From Cylicocyclus nassatus (taxonomy: Eukaryota > Nematoda > Chromadorea > Rhabditida > Strongylidae), in assembly GCA_958299035.1 (NCBI GenBank), contig CATQJL010000112.1:58449823-58513822 (forward strand): DNA of 64,000 nucleotides, written 5' to 3'. The first letter of the stretch is position 1. Every line of letters begins with the position of its first letter. Of the stretch, positions 30,201-39,666 are shown piece by piece. The position numbers and the translations under genes are program-made. Below the pieces are notes generated by a model. It saw nothing but the letters and a program-made list of their open reading frames with translations, was not told the origin of the DNA and searched no databases.

Positions 30201-31189
30201 TGTCGATACATGGGACTTCCATATCATCTAGCTGAATTGATAGATGGTTTTGCTGTAGAACAATTGTTCGACATGTGAGTATTGAGCTTTTTTGGGCTCA
30301 CTCTCTCTTCAAGAGCAGCTTCCTTCCAGGTGGTCCGCTGCTACACCTCCCACTCCCCACTCGATCGTTCGTCAACCAGTTCGCGCAACGCAGCTGGTAG
30401 AATTACCGCATGATTTCAGTGATGTTATTCACATGGCATCGGCATTCAGGTACGTTTCGTAGGCTGTTATCTCAAATGAGTGTTTTTATATAAAAAAATA
30501 TTCAAGGTGCCCTTCTATACCTCTGGAGGAGAACGCAGCTAACGTTCCTACAATGTGCTTAGTATGCGGCCAGATACTCTGCTCTCAAAGTTATTGTTGC
30601 CAAAAGCAGGTATGCATTTCATTAGGGAAACGAAAGTGACATTCTTTCCCAATCATGGCTTTCAGGTTGGAAAAGAAAGCACTGGTGCTTGTAGATATCA
30701 CATGATACACTGCTCAGGTCCTATGGGAGTATTTCTCAGGTTTGTTTCTTTTTTGTACTTCTACTGCCATTTTTATCGAAGTTGAATTTGTTTTGATTTT
30801 TTTTCTAGCTTGAGAGTGTTTCGAGTTTTTTTTCCGTCTTTGTCAAATGACTGAAAACAGTTAGTTTGGTGGTGAAGGTCTTTGTTATTTTTAGAATACG
30901 TGATTGTGCAGTTGTGCTGATGACCACTCGCAATCGTGGATGTTTCCGTCCAGCACCATATGTTGACGAATTTGGAGAAGCTGATCAAGGATTCAGGTTT
31001 GTCGCATCTCTCGATTGGGAATGAAATGTATTAAGATAAATGTTCAGAAGAGGAAATCCACTGCATTTGAACGAAGACTTATACCATAAGTTGCGTCAGC
31101 TTTGGCTGCAACAAGGGATATCTGAAGAAGTGGTCAACCAATACGAAATCGATCACCGCAACATGCAGTATGATTGGGGACATTTCTAA
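18247..31189 (+). CDS. ubr-1: E3 ubiquitin ligase UBR1 (N-recognin), 45 exons
   Basis: Ubiquitin ligase of the N-degron pathway: it binds proteins with destabilising N-termini and, with an E2, marks them for the proteasome. Predicted protein 1947 residues, in the size range of UBR1 proteins. Domains: UBR box 93-160, RING 1083-1188, C-terminal zinc-rich domain from 1809. Exons 1-23: 18247-18397, 18574-18742, 19413-19491, 20315-20418, 20467-20592, 20643-20730, 20796-20936, 21011-21152, 21215-21340, 21418-21506, 21560-21663, 21715-21791, 21841-21931, 22000-22105, 22241-22369, 22436-22541, 23009-23228, 23279-23414, 23566-23764, 23878-23978, 24361-24440, 24734-24896, 24945-25109. Exons 24-45: 25514-25660, 25709-25833, 25887-26045, 26098-26229, 27606-27687, 27740-27828, 27882-28010, 28056-28240, 28387-28484, 28557-28717, 28780-28846, 28894-29064, 29169-29374, 29434-29554, 29607-29753, 29835-29981, 30030-30274, 30330-30449, 30507-30609, 30666-30739, 30895-30996, 31048-31189. 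All introns are GT-AG and phases agree throughout. Weakest boundaries: acceptors ending AAG (exons 11, 42) or GAG (27), and the end of exon 31, where reading on would meet a stop at 28375. Confidence 0.95.
19646..19720. repeat. Imperfect hairpin in ubr-1 intron 3
   Basis: TTTTTATCGTTAAACGAGCG...CCGATCGAGCAGTGG pairs with CCATTGCTCGATCGG...CGCTCGTGTAACGATAAAA. A small palindromic element distinct from the MITE that follows at 19877. Confidence 0.65.
19877..20235. mobile_element. Hairpin MITE (family B), copy 1, ubr-1 intron 3
   Basis: Near-complete palindrome with ends AGGCAGCGTC... and ...GACGCTGCCT, followed by TTAA (20236-20239); the left flank is TTAG. It shares the interior GGATTCATGG, GATCGCGGGGTCCAGTTTCG and AAAAGTACTTTCCACG with the copy in intron 16. 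Non-coding. Confidence 0.85.
22620..22972. mobile_element. Hairpin MITE (family B), copy 2, ubr-1 intron 16
   Basis: Ends AGGCAGCGTCCAGGCAGATC and GATCTGCCTGGACGCTGC. The two halves are almost perfect inverted copies, meeting around 22790-22810 at the CATGAATCC / GGATTCATG centre. The left flank is TTGA; the right terminus is slightly eroded. It makes up most of intron 16 (22542-23008). Confidence 0.85.
24439..24638 (-). repeat. Inverted duplicate of ubr-1 exon 14 in intron 21
   Basis: Reverse complement of 21949-22149: the end of intron 13, all of exon 14 (22000-22105) and the start of intron 14. By eye the 200 bp differ by one deleted A (near 24461). The left edge coincides with the end of exon 21, whose last two bases and GTATGC donor belong to the copied segment. 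The antisense exon copy has no coding role. Confidence 0.93.
25887..27828 (+). other. ubr-1: RING-H2 domain of ubr-1 (exons 26-29)
   Basis: Zinc ligands C1083 and C1086 (VTCILCQEE), then C1141, H1143, H1146 and C1149 (TCSHTMHYECFH), then C1185 and C1188 (EYLCPLCKRL). This is the E2-binding catalytic module. The spacing between first and second ligand pairs is long, as usual for UBR1-type RINGs. Intron 27 (26230-27605), inside the domain, holds a Helitron-like insertion; correct splicing is needed for activity. Confidence 0.9.
26336..27536 (-). mobile_element. Helitron-like element in ubr-1 intron 27
   Basis: In minus sense it starts TCTTATATATAAAGCTG after an A and ends GGCGGAGCCGGGTAAGCCAGCTAG before a T; the A|TC...CTAG|T ends fit Helitrons. 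After the start there is a CTGT/CTGTCTG microsatellite (about 27456-27525) and a conserved GAACCGATCCGGACCAAACT block, then ~120 bp tandem units (26945, 27065, 27185, 27305) with ATCGATAAAATCGAT and CCCCCATGCTCGATTACC-like segments. The half nearer its 3' end (26362-26880) is an inverted copy of the first half, so the whole folds about a centre near 26885. No RepHel protein; non-autonomous. Confidence 0.8.
29807..29834 (+). repeat. Duplicated 3' splice site, ubr-1 intron 38
   Basis: The 14-base unit ending CCTTTTGTTTAG occurs twice in tandem before exon 39. Using the first AG would add 14 bases and shift the frame, so the second (29834) is the productive acceptor. Confidence 0.8.
30507..31189 (+). 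other. ubr-1: C-terminal zinc-rich domain of ubr-1 (exons 42-45)
   Basis: Residues 1808-1947, the conserved end of UBR1-family proteins. It shows CPSIPLEE, CLVCGQILC, CRYHMIHCSG, the VVLMTTRNRGCF segment, APYVDEFGEAD and RRGNPLHLNEDLYHKL, ending in WGHF. Just upstream, exon 40 carries the PLCRYMGLPYHLAELI segment. The family C-terminus is complete, followed by TAA at 31187-31189. Confidence 0.93.
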
Positions 31190-31700
31190 ATACTATCGAA
31201 TTAGAAATTCTGTAACATTCACCATTCATCTGTTTTTGTAGATATCGTTGTTTCCTGTAACTCTTCCTGTAATTTCTACTAACAGATCTGCTGTGATTAG
31301 GTTTCCGTACGCGCCTCAGCTCGCGAAGAAAGAGCGTTTGTTCTGACATGTTTGTTACAAAGTTTCTTTTCCTTACTACCACTCGTACGGTGCACTAACG
31401 ATAGTCAAAAGGCGCGTGCATTTATTATTTCATGCTAAGGTCGCGTATAGATTATGGGTAAAAAATTTAGGTTTACAGTAAACAAATTTTTTCCACTATT
31501 TACCCTCATAATACTTTGTTTTGACTTTTGGCGCTTTCTTGTGAAAACTTTCGAAAGGCATATAGTGCAGCTTGTGATTCGATGATGAGTGCAGTTTTGT
31601 GATTGTCATCATTTATCAACTCTGTGGGTCACATCTAAGTTCAAACAATCAAAATTATTCTAGGATCCCATCTTTACTTGTATATACCAAAAATAATAAA
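31190..31700 (+). terminator. ubr-1 3' untranslated region and poly(A) signal
   Basis: AATAAA at 31695-31700 (within AAATAATAAAG) is the first standard polyadenylation signal I see after the stop, giving a 3' UTR of about 520 nt. Variant signals closer to the stop are possible. Confidence 0.4.
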
Positions 31701-31862
31701 GTTTGTCTTTTTGAAAAACGCTTATTTTGTTTCCGCATTCTTTGACATTTGTAGTTTGAGTAACTGCACAGACTAATACGCGGGAGACGGTCTTTTCGCA
31801 CGGGCGGTCTCCAGCGTCTCCCTGATTTTGACTTCTCATAACATGTAATGCACGCCGCAAAC

Positions 31863-31970
31863 CTTTCATCCCCCTGTTTTGCTTAGGCAAAAGCCGCCGC
31901 AGGGTGTGTCGCGCGCGGCGGTGGTCCTGTGTGGAAAGCATTACGGTCGTGCGAATCGTCCTACACCCCT
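31863..31970. repeat. Dispersed repeat shared with 16.7 kb
   Basis: TTTGCTTAGGCAAAAGCCGC, AGGGTGTGT, GCGCGCGGCG and a later GATCGT/TCGTCC block match 16715-16810 in the same order. It is a fragment of the TIR family that hosts the BEL insertion. The minus-strand frame across it is repeat-derived. Confidence 0.65.
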
Positions 31971-34678
31971 AATACGCAGTAAAGACTAGTATGAGTTCGA
32001 CCGACATTCGCTTTCTTAGTTATCGTGTGAGGTAAGGAGGTACCATGGCACATCAAACAAAACGCAAGAGCATGTGGTACCGAATGAGAGGGCGGAACGG
32101 ACAAAAACTGTATGAATTTCACAAGAAGCGATGGCGGTCCAGATCTCGCGCCACATGATATAGCGTAGACTCGGGATCACACTGTACATAGGTTTCAAAA
32201 ATTTGCAGATGATTGTTTTTTTCCAATTCTTCGTTTTCACCATGTCCAAACTTCGCTGATTTTCGCAGTTTTTATCTGAGACTTTTGGGGAAGTATGAAT
32301 AAGCAACGGGTAGAAACCTTATGCCAACTAAGGCATTTTTGAAGCTCTATGGCTTGCTTTCAGAAATTCTACGATTTATTCTTTGAAGTAACCAAATTCA
32401 TATTCGGTCTATTTTAACGTCGTAGAACATGAAATGGTAAACATGCAGATACAGTCCAGTATATGTCTCGGTTGAATAGTGTCCATGCCAGGGTCAAGCT
32501 TGTGATGTGACTGTCGCAACGGGGGGTCGTAAAGAGGGTACCTAATAAAATAAAATAAAAACAAAGTATATTTAATTTCCGTTTCGATCTTTTCACTATA
32601 CGGAAATTATATTGATATACGGCCTTCCCCGGATCTCATCAGTAGTGAAGGAAGGCCGTAGGAGTAAAATAAAGGGAGAAAAAGATAAAAACTAACCTAG
32701 ATCTTCCTTATAACAATTAGTTGATCCAAGTGTTAGAATAATGTGGTCTAAAAAAGGGTGGGGGGGGGGGGGGTAGTAAGAGGAGGCACTTAGGCTAAAA
32801 TACTCTAAGCCTAAAAGGGAATTAAAAAGCAGATAGTTTTGTTCTTTACAATAAATCTATGAAAAAGTGGAAATCAGAATAAAAAAAATAAAAAATCTGT
32901 AGAAATTCTCAAAAAACATTTACAAGAGCTCAAAACTCTTTTGAAGAATGTATGATTTCGTAAAAATGCTAAATGTTCCGATTGCCCTAGAAGTCCCTCT
33001 GAAGCCTTCCTGAAGTCTCACACACTCGACAAAAGCGAATATCTTTACCAGCTGTGACCATCATGAACTTCTAAATCTTTTTGCAATGTTTTTCAGGCGG
33101 CCCATATGATTTATTTGTACTTTGGAGTTGCTCTGCTATATCAGTGCAAAATGTGGTGTTATTCTGTCAGCTGTGGATTTTCTTATGATTTTATATATGG
33201 AAGCAAAAAATCACGAAAGGGGGGGGGGGTCGTATCTGGGTCGCATCTAAATTTCTTCGGAGCTATTGATGCTTGTTGGCTGCAATACTGCTGTAATATG
33301 AGGCCATCCTCCTACTTTCCCTCATTAAAATTGCAGGCTGTTTTATAACTTCTCTGGTAAGTTACAAAATTTTAAGCTCAAAAATCCTTTTTGCTTTTTA
33401 GGATCGCGTCTAAATTTGCGAGAGTCGCACCTAAATTTTTTCGAGCTTACTGCTACTCAAGAGCTGAAATTTTTTCTATGGATAGCCTGGGCACTATACT
33501 ACAGAACTTGTGCTTTGCAGCCTCTCAGTCTTTTCCTGGCCTTAGTTAAGAATTTTCAAACTACCGTGGTCATGCACGTTTTTGACGTCGTTCTGAACGG
33601 CGCTCAAGCGGTTTTTCCTTTCCTAGACACTGAATAGTCGAAAATTTTCACACTTCTGCCAAAATGATGCTGAGCAGTTCCCGCACAAGTGATTCTATAC
33701 TACTTGGCTTGGATACTACATCCGTAGATTTGCGGCGTTCCACAAGCGTAGTTTTCTAGAAATATCGTATTCAATTTGAAGATCAGAGGAAAAAAGCTAA
33801 GTTCAATATTGCTCGAGAACAAGCTTTTATAGAAGGTTGAAAATGTACCGTACTTCCCAAACTAAGACGTATAGAACTGAGCACGCGGGAGCAGCCCACC
33901 ATCATTTTGACAGCAGTGTGAGAAGTTCCGATTTTTCAGTGTCTAGCCAAGGAATAATTATAGCAACCGCGCATATGAATGCTTGGTGAAAGACGTAAAT
34001 CCTTGGGCAAGGTGGGGGGTCAGTAGACATTTTTTCGACGGGATACGAATTTTTTTGATTATTCGGTTGATTGGAACTTTTTATATTCCATTCTCTAACT
34101 ACACTGGGTTTTGTAGAGCTTGCTTTGCTCTATCAAATGATCCTAACACATATTTTTGGCGTTTGTCTTTTTGTGATGACACGAAGAGGAATTGAAAAGC
34201 GATAGTCTTTTTTTGCCGAATTATTAACTTGTCGAATGGAGGTAACAAACATTGATTACGTCACTACTTAAATTCGGAATTGCGCATCCTAGTATTAATT
34301 CGGCATCTCTCTTCACATCAACACATGAAATCGAATTTGTATGAATGATTCAACCTTTTTTAATTTATTTTATTTATTACTCAACGATCTACAATGCTCA
34401 AACCGTGATGATTTGGGATAAGGCGTCGTTAGTTGTGGGTAGACGTACTTCAAGATAGCGCTCTTCTGACGAAGGTTCATGACTTTATTTATTTAAACAG
34501 CACTCTAAGTGCCTTAAAAACAAACGGATTGACAAAAGATGATTAGTTGCTAAAATACACACACACACACTTCCATTACCTAACCTAGCTCTTGTTGCAA
34601 ATCCAACTGAAGCCATTGAAAATTAGCTAAAGTGACAAACTTTAACAGGTCGGATCATAAAGACGATTAGTATTGGGG
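31971..34678. other. Intergenic, no gene recognised
   Basis: No supportable frame. Noted: an inverted repeat TACGGCCTTCC...GGAAGGCCGTA at about 32619-32661, a G13 tract at 32761-32773, a G-tract near 33219, and two copies of a GTCGCAYCTAAATTT motif (33240, 33427). An (AATAA)-type stretch at about 34355-34380 could be the simple-repeat tail of the LINE described at 34961-39666 (minus strand). Confidence 0.4.
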
Positions 34679-34732
34679 AGCTTATACTACTATTAGGGCG
34701 GTAGCATTGCCGCCGCCCTAATAGTATAAGCT
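34679..34732. repeat. Hairpin near LINE 3' end
   Basis: AGCTTATACTACTATTAGGGCGG pairs with CCGCCGCCCTAATAGTATAAGCT across a short loop, with a 3-base bulge in the left arm. Confidence 0.75.
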
Positions 34733-34960
34733 TCGAGGGCGTCCAAGGCTAGCCTGGTTTACGTTAGGTATCCACCAACCTGACAGATTAATCCCAGATA
34801 CATCCTATGACAATTCAAGCAAAATTAAAACGTCAAAAAACACTGCATTCGAATCATGTAGAAAAGCATACCATGAAGGGCGACTGGAAGTGTGATAGGC
34901 CAGCAGGAACACTAGTGGAAGTTATCATTTCAACGACCACATCCTAAACGGCCAGTGCGA

Positions 34961-35588
34961 CTAGCGGAAAGGAAAGCTAACCGCGGTCTGAAAAATAAAA
35001 AAGCAAGAAGGGAGCAGTTGATAGCTTTCTGATTCTTTAACTTGCAATAAATCCATCTCATTTATCTTGCGCTTGAAAACGGCTGCGCTCTGTCCTGATA
35101 AAACGGAAGGAAGCAATTTGTTGAACCATCTGGATATTCTGTAAAAAAGGCTGTTCAACATCAAAAGTAAGCGTCTTTTTTTGATTCGTGGATAGTGAAT
35201 GTTGAACCCACCCATCCTGCAAGTTGGTCTGAAAATTCAGCATTTGCTTGCATTCTGTCTAAGTCCTTTACTTATAAGACGGAACACAAAAATGTGATCA
35301 AGGTAAATCCTGTGCTCCCAGCTTTTCATTGCCAAGGACTTGAGACGATTTTCATTCACTGGCATTCCAGTAAAAGCAAAGTTTCCACAACATTTCAAAA
35401 ACACAATACAAGTAAATGTTTGCTGAACTTTTTCTAGTCTTCATATGTTCTTTTTAAAAAAAATCAACTCACAGAACAGTATTCAAGTAAGGCAACACAT
35501 ACGCTTTATAGAGTCGTTTAAGAATCACTGAGTCATCTGTATGAACTGATTGAAGTATGGCAAATAAGACATAAGCTTGTTTACGGCA
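34961..35588 (-). pseudogene. LINE RT C-terminal region
   Basis: After the Helitron the minus strand reads KRLYKAYVLPYLNTVL, the thumb motif of LINE RTs, then a weaker segment (LSTNQKKTLTFDVEQPF, SFRFIRTERSRFQ) that fits the usual C-terminus. Confidence 0.7.
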
Positions 35589-35607
35589 TCTTGTATATAA
35601 AGCTGAA

Positions 35608-35646
<39 letters not shown>

Positions 35647-36212
35647 ATGTCTGTCTGTACGTATGTTCCGAATAGAAAATTCCATTTCTGAACCAATCCG
35701 GACCAAACTTGGCACACATACACTTCGGGCTCCGGCGGGTGTCATAGGCTACTTTTCGTCATCGATCGATATCGATTTTATCGTTTATCGATTTTTTTTG
35801 CTGAGTTCACCTACGGGGCTGGGAGTTGGCACAGGGGGATAACCAAGCATGGAGGTTCCGAATACAATATTAGTTTTCAGGATTATCGATTACTTTTATC
35901 GATTTTATCGATTTTTTTGTAAAGTTTGACCTGCGGGGCTGAGAGTTTGCACAGGGGGGTAATCGAGCATGCTGATTACGAATACAGTAATAGTTTTTGG
36001 ATTCATCCATTACTTTTATCAATTTTATCGATTTTTCGCAAAGTTTAACCTGGAGGGCTGGGAGTTGGCACAGGGGGTAGGTGAGCATGCTGAGAAAACG
36101 GCGATAGGGAATTTGCATGGAGAAGTGGCACAGGGGAGGATTCTGCACGGATAACGATGGAACCTTTATCACAGTTTTCACTGAACCGGGCGGAGCCGGG
36201 TAAGCAAGCTAG
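35589..36212 (+). mobile_element. Helitron-like element, copy 2, in LINE
   Basis: Starts A|TCTTGTATATAAAGCTG, has the CTGT microsatellite (about 35610-35655) and the CCGGACCAAACTTGGC block, then two to three decayed ~120 bp units, and ends CCGGGCGGAGCCGGGTAAGC..CTAG|T. The 3' hairpin CCGGGC/GCCGGG precedes CTAG as in Helitrons. Confidence 0.8.
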
Positions 36213-36389
36213 TAATTAATATGTTTTGGAACTTCAACTCAGAATCAAGCAGAACCCCAAATCCTTGGCAATGCGGCCCTTCTTCAGAAGAACCGTTAAT
36301 CTCATAGTCAGCTTGTTCCACATCACCAAAATGCATAATAAACCATTTCTCTGAATTCAGTGGGATATCAAAGCTAGAAGGACAGTATG

Positions 36390-37161
36390 CCCTCTGATCC
36401 AAAGATCTCTTCATTGCAGGAGTGAACTTCGTGCCGGTTTCTGTCATAGATCTCGTATATTTTGACATCGTCTGCATACATCTGAAGCGTAAGATGAGTA
36501 GACGTTTTCAAAATATATGGAACCTCGGCGGTGTACAACAGGAAAAGCATGGAGAAAGTACTCCTCCTTGTGGGACGCCACTGCGGCAGACATGTCTATT
36601 TGAAAAATGATGTCCTACTTTGACTGTCATTCCCCTGTTGCCCAAATAAGATCTAAGCCAGCTCAAAAAATTACTTCTCGAACCGAATGTTCTAGCTTGC
36701 AAATGTGTTTATTATGATTTACTCTATCAAAAGCTTTTGAAAGATCTATGTAAACAACGTCTATAGACATCCCTCTGTTCAACGCTAAATTTCATTCAAA
36801 AAATGGAATCCGCAAGATTAGTAGCGGTGGAAGACCCCGCCACAAATCCATATTGATTTGGAGGAATAACATCATTGCCAAACCACGAAAGTACTTCTCC
36901 CGAAGTATTTTCTCCATCACTTTTACTGTGGTAGAAGTGAAACTGGGATGAAAGTCTGAGACACTATGAGTCCCATATATCTTCGGGACTGCCGTTACCA
37001 ACGCTTCTTTCCAAATTTCAGGGATTTTTCCTAGAATTGTTGATGTATTGAAAATATGTGCCAGGGTGATGCAGAGGGATGAGGCGCATTTTTTGAACAC
37101 AACTTGCGGAATATCATCATATGTTTCACTGAATGACTGCCTTGATCGGATCAATATCTTA
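36390..37161 (-). pseudogene. LINE reverse transcriptase core fragments
   Basis: Resumes after the MITE with DDIPQVVFKKCA, IFNTSTILGKIPEIWKEA and ALVTAVPK. Then, with frame changes, come SGVPQGGVLSP (about 36555-36590) and a YADDVKIY-type catalytic motif (about 36460-36485). All RT landmarks are visible but split by several stops. Confidence 0.85.
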
Positions 37162-37163
37162 TA

Positions 37164-37843
37164 CAGAGTGTCCCAAAAAGATGTGCACACTGTTTGATCA
37201 TTAATAACTCTCTTGCTTTCAGGTTTTTTGCCGAGTTCAAGGTACCATTCTGTAGAGCGAGGTTTAACTTAGATTTGCAGTATGGAGCAAATCACCAATC
37301 ACTTTTCATTACTCTAGGATTACGGTATGAACTTCCAACATACAGCGTCACTGTGGAATAGGCCTTATGGCAAAATAATTTCAAAAAAATCTGAAAATCT
37401 GTGTATCAGGGGTTTCAGGTGTGCTGATTTCAGTACATAACTTTTCATCAATTTTTCGAACTTTCTTGTTCGCGTATTCACATTTTTGAGGTACATTAAG
37501 AAAACAGTTTTCACTCTAAATCTGAAATAATTTATGAAAGGAGCAACATATTAAAGTGCAAACTTCATATTTAGAATCAGCACCTTCAACTAGCCCAGTT
37601 TGAGAGTTTCTGGCTTGTTTGGCTTTTTTTCTAAGGCAAATTGCGCCCTTTAATGGTTTAAAACCCTCTTCGAAGTTCCTACCGTAATCTTACAGTAATG
37701 AAGAGCGATCGATGATTCGCTCCATTCTGCAAATCTAAGTTGAACCTCGCTCTATAGAATGATACTTTAAGCTCGACCAAAGACATGAAAGCAAGAGAGT
37801 TATTAACGATTAAACAGTGTGCACATCTTTTTGGGACACGCTG
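37164..37843. mobile_element. Mariner MITE (family C), copy 1, in LINE
   Basis: Ends CAGAGTGTCCCAAAAAG and CTTTTTGGGACACGCTG with TA on both sides (37162-37163, 37844-37845). The CAGGGTGTCCCAAAA end and TA target are standard for mariner/Tc1-type elements. Long inverted arms share ATTAATAACTCTCTTGCTTTC and TGTAGAGCGAGGTTTAACTT. Non-coding. Confidence 0.9.
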
Positions 37844-37845
37844 TA

Positions 37846-38502
37846 GATATCAGATGAGTTGAAACACACATTTGCTAGACAGCTGCGGCTAGGAGGAGGA
37901 GTAAACGTAAGAATTTGCTTATCAATAATCTGATCTGCGAAAGTGAACACGTTACCGAAATGGCTGGCTAGAGCATTCGTCTTCTCACTATCTTTGATAA
38001 AAAGGCCTGATTGATCAGTTAGGTTTGGCCAATTTTGATTTGCTTTGAGTTTTCCGTTGATATATTGAAGAAAGAATTTCGATGAGGTTCTAGCAGCTAA
38101 TCTTTCATAGTTAGCCAGAAATTTTTTCAAATGAAAGTCAATATCTTGGCATATTTTTCTGTACACAATGTCGGATAGTGGATCAGACAAAGACAAAAGT
38201 AGGTGTGCCTTCTTACTCAAAAGATTTCGAATATGTCTAGGGTAATTCAGATGATCACGGGTAACGAATTTGAATGGCATGCATTTTGCAAATGCATCAT
38301 ACATAACCAAACATCTATTGTAGACATCTATCGACTCGTGTTGATCAAACAAACATAGCCAATCAATATCAGCAAGATAGGCATTCAGGGCAATAAAATC
38401 AACCTTCCGATAATCAGGTATAGGTAATAAGATTGTAGGAGCAACTTCTGTAGCCACAGAAAAGTGAAAAATGCGATGGTCAGAGTTTGCAAGTGGAGCC
38501 AT
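37846..38502 (-). pseudogene. LINE endonuclease end and RT N-terminal region
   Basis: Open for ~220 residues. It begins APLANSDHRIFHF (endonuclease end), then the long linker typical before RT, with KFFLQYINGKLK and ALASHFGNVF. It runs into the MITE TIR at 37843, where the reading frame ends in transposon sequence. Confidence 0.85.
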
Positions 38503-39090
38503 TGTGCAAATCTTGAAATACTCTAGGAGGTGGATAATACAAGATTACAAGAATATGCGATCGAAGGGTAGTCTCTCTAGCGTGCTGCTTTAAACCGGAC
38601 TTGATGAAAAATCTAGAAAATTCGAAGAAGTCTTATTGGAAGAAGTAAGGTTGATCCAATCAATGCAGACTTAAGTCAGCCAAACGACTATATCTTCCTG
38701 TTTACTAACAAGATGGCACATCAATTCAGTGGTTCCTCATCACTTACATGCGAGCTATTAGGAGGTCAATATACTCCAAGAAAACGCACACATGTAGTAG
38801 ATTGGACGAAAAATATACATCTACACAGAGAGTACTAGACATTGTACTGCCATCAGACATAGACGATTTTATCAAAAGAGAACTTTTGCGAGGCAGCAAA
38901 TGCCGCCACCTTTACGATTCTTTCTATGGACACGTAAAATACGGTAAGGTAGATTGCTTAAAACCTCACTGTTACTTATCTTGGATGTTAACCACGTTTC
39001 AGTCACAAAAAGAATATCTGGTTTGAACTCACTCAAAAAGATTGCAAATGATGTAGTTTCTTCACAAGACTTCTCGCATTCATCAAGAAA
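38503..39090 (-). pseudogene. LINE apurinic-type endonuclease fragment
   Basis: The minus strand reads FKPDILFVTETWLTSKIS near 38975-39030, the catalytic ET motif of APE-type LINE endonucleases, then RKNRKGGGICCL. The closing SDHRI motif is at the start of the next open frame (about 38475). The middle is interrupted by stops. Confidence 0.8.
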
Positions 39091-39396
39091 ACTTCCACTG
39101 TGTCATTCCTGCAGGCGCCTGCCATGCCTACTCATGCGTTCTCCGACCTATTTTTAGGTAAATCAGACACTCGCAGACCTCAGCCCTGTAAACACTTATT
39201 CACAAACCCTACCCTTATTCCTTTCCCGCGCGATTTGACGCAATTCAGATTCGCGCTTGCGCTCCTCCTACTTCATGCTTCTCCTTATGTACACATTATG
39301 GACACCACCATGACGGAGGAGGTGGACATTTGTTAATGCCCTTCTCCAGAAATCTGGAGGGCATCACATTTTTTATAAGGCGCGGATGTGAACTGG

Positions 39397-39666
39397 TCAG
39401 CTTGCCTGTCCAAAACACCTTCGAAGGCAATCCAAGTTTATGGCGTCGAGCACATCCTCAACTTTATTCTGAAGATATGCCCGAAGCTCAGATGGGCGCA
39501 GCCCCTCCTGAAGCTCCTGCACGCTGCTGACCACAATATTGCGAGCGCGCTTCTCGGCCTCCAGTACCTCCGCAAAGCTATTAGATATCTTTTCCGATAA
39601 TGCCGTCAACATTTTGTTGATCGTAGGATCTCTGTTGAGTTCCGAGATCAATTCATGAATCGACAT
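39397..39666 (-). pseudogene. LINE ORF1 fragment
   Basis: 90 residues with a helical start (ALSEKISNSFAEVLEAEKRA) then NIVVSSVQE, the form of the RNA-binding ORF1 proteins of nematode CR1-like LINEs (a charged helix followed by R-x-IVV-SG/SV-E). Past the stop, the sequence continues with further ORF1-like segments in shifted frames (CPPDFWRRAL, VHNVYIRRSM). Confidence 0.55.

Larger units (their letters stand above)
34961..39666 (-). pseudogene. Decayed non-LTR retrotransposon (CR1/Jockey-like LINE)
   Basis: One minus-strand LINE, broken by stops and two insertions. In order: ORF1 remnant (39666-39397), endonuclease (about 39090-38500), reverse transcriptase start (38502-37846), a mariner MITE (37843-37164), RT continued (37161-36390), a Helitron (36212-35589), RT thumb/C-terminus (35588-34961). 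Nothing can be made by this copy; the nested insertions show that it is the oldest of the three. Confidence 0.85.
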
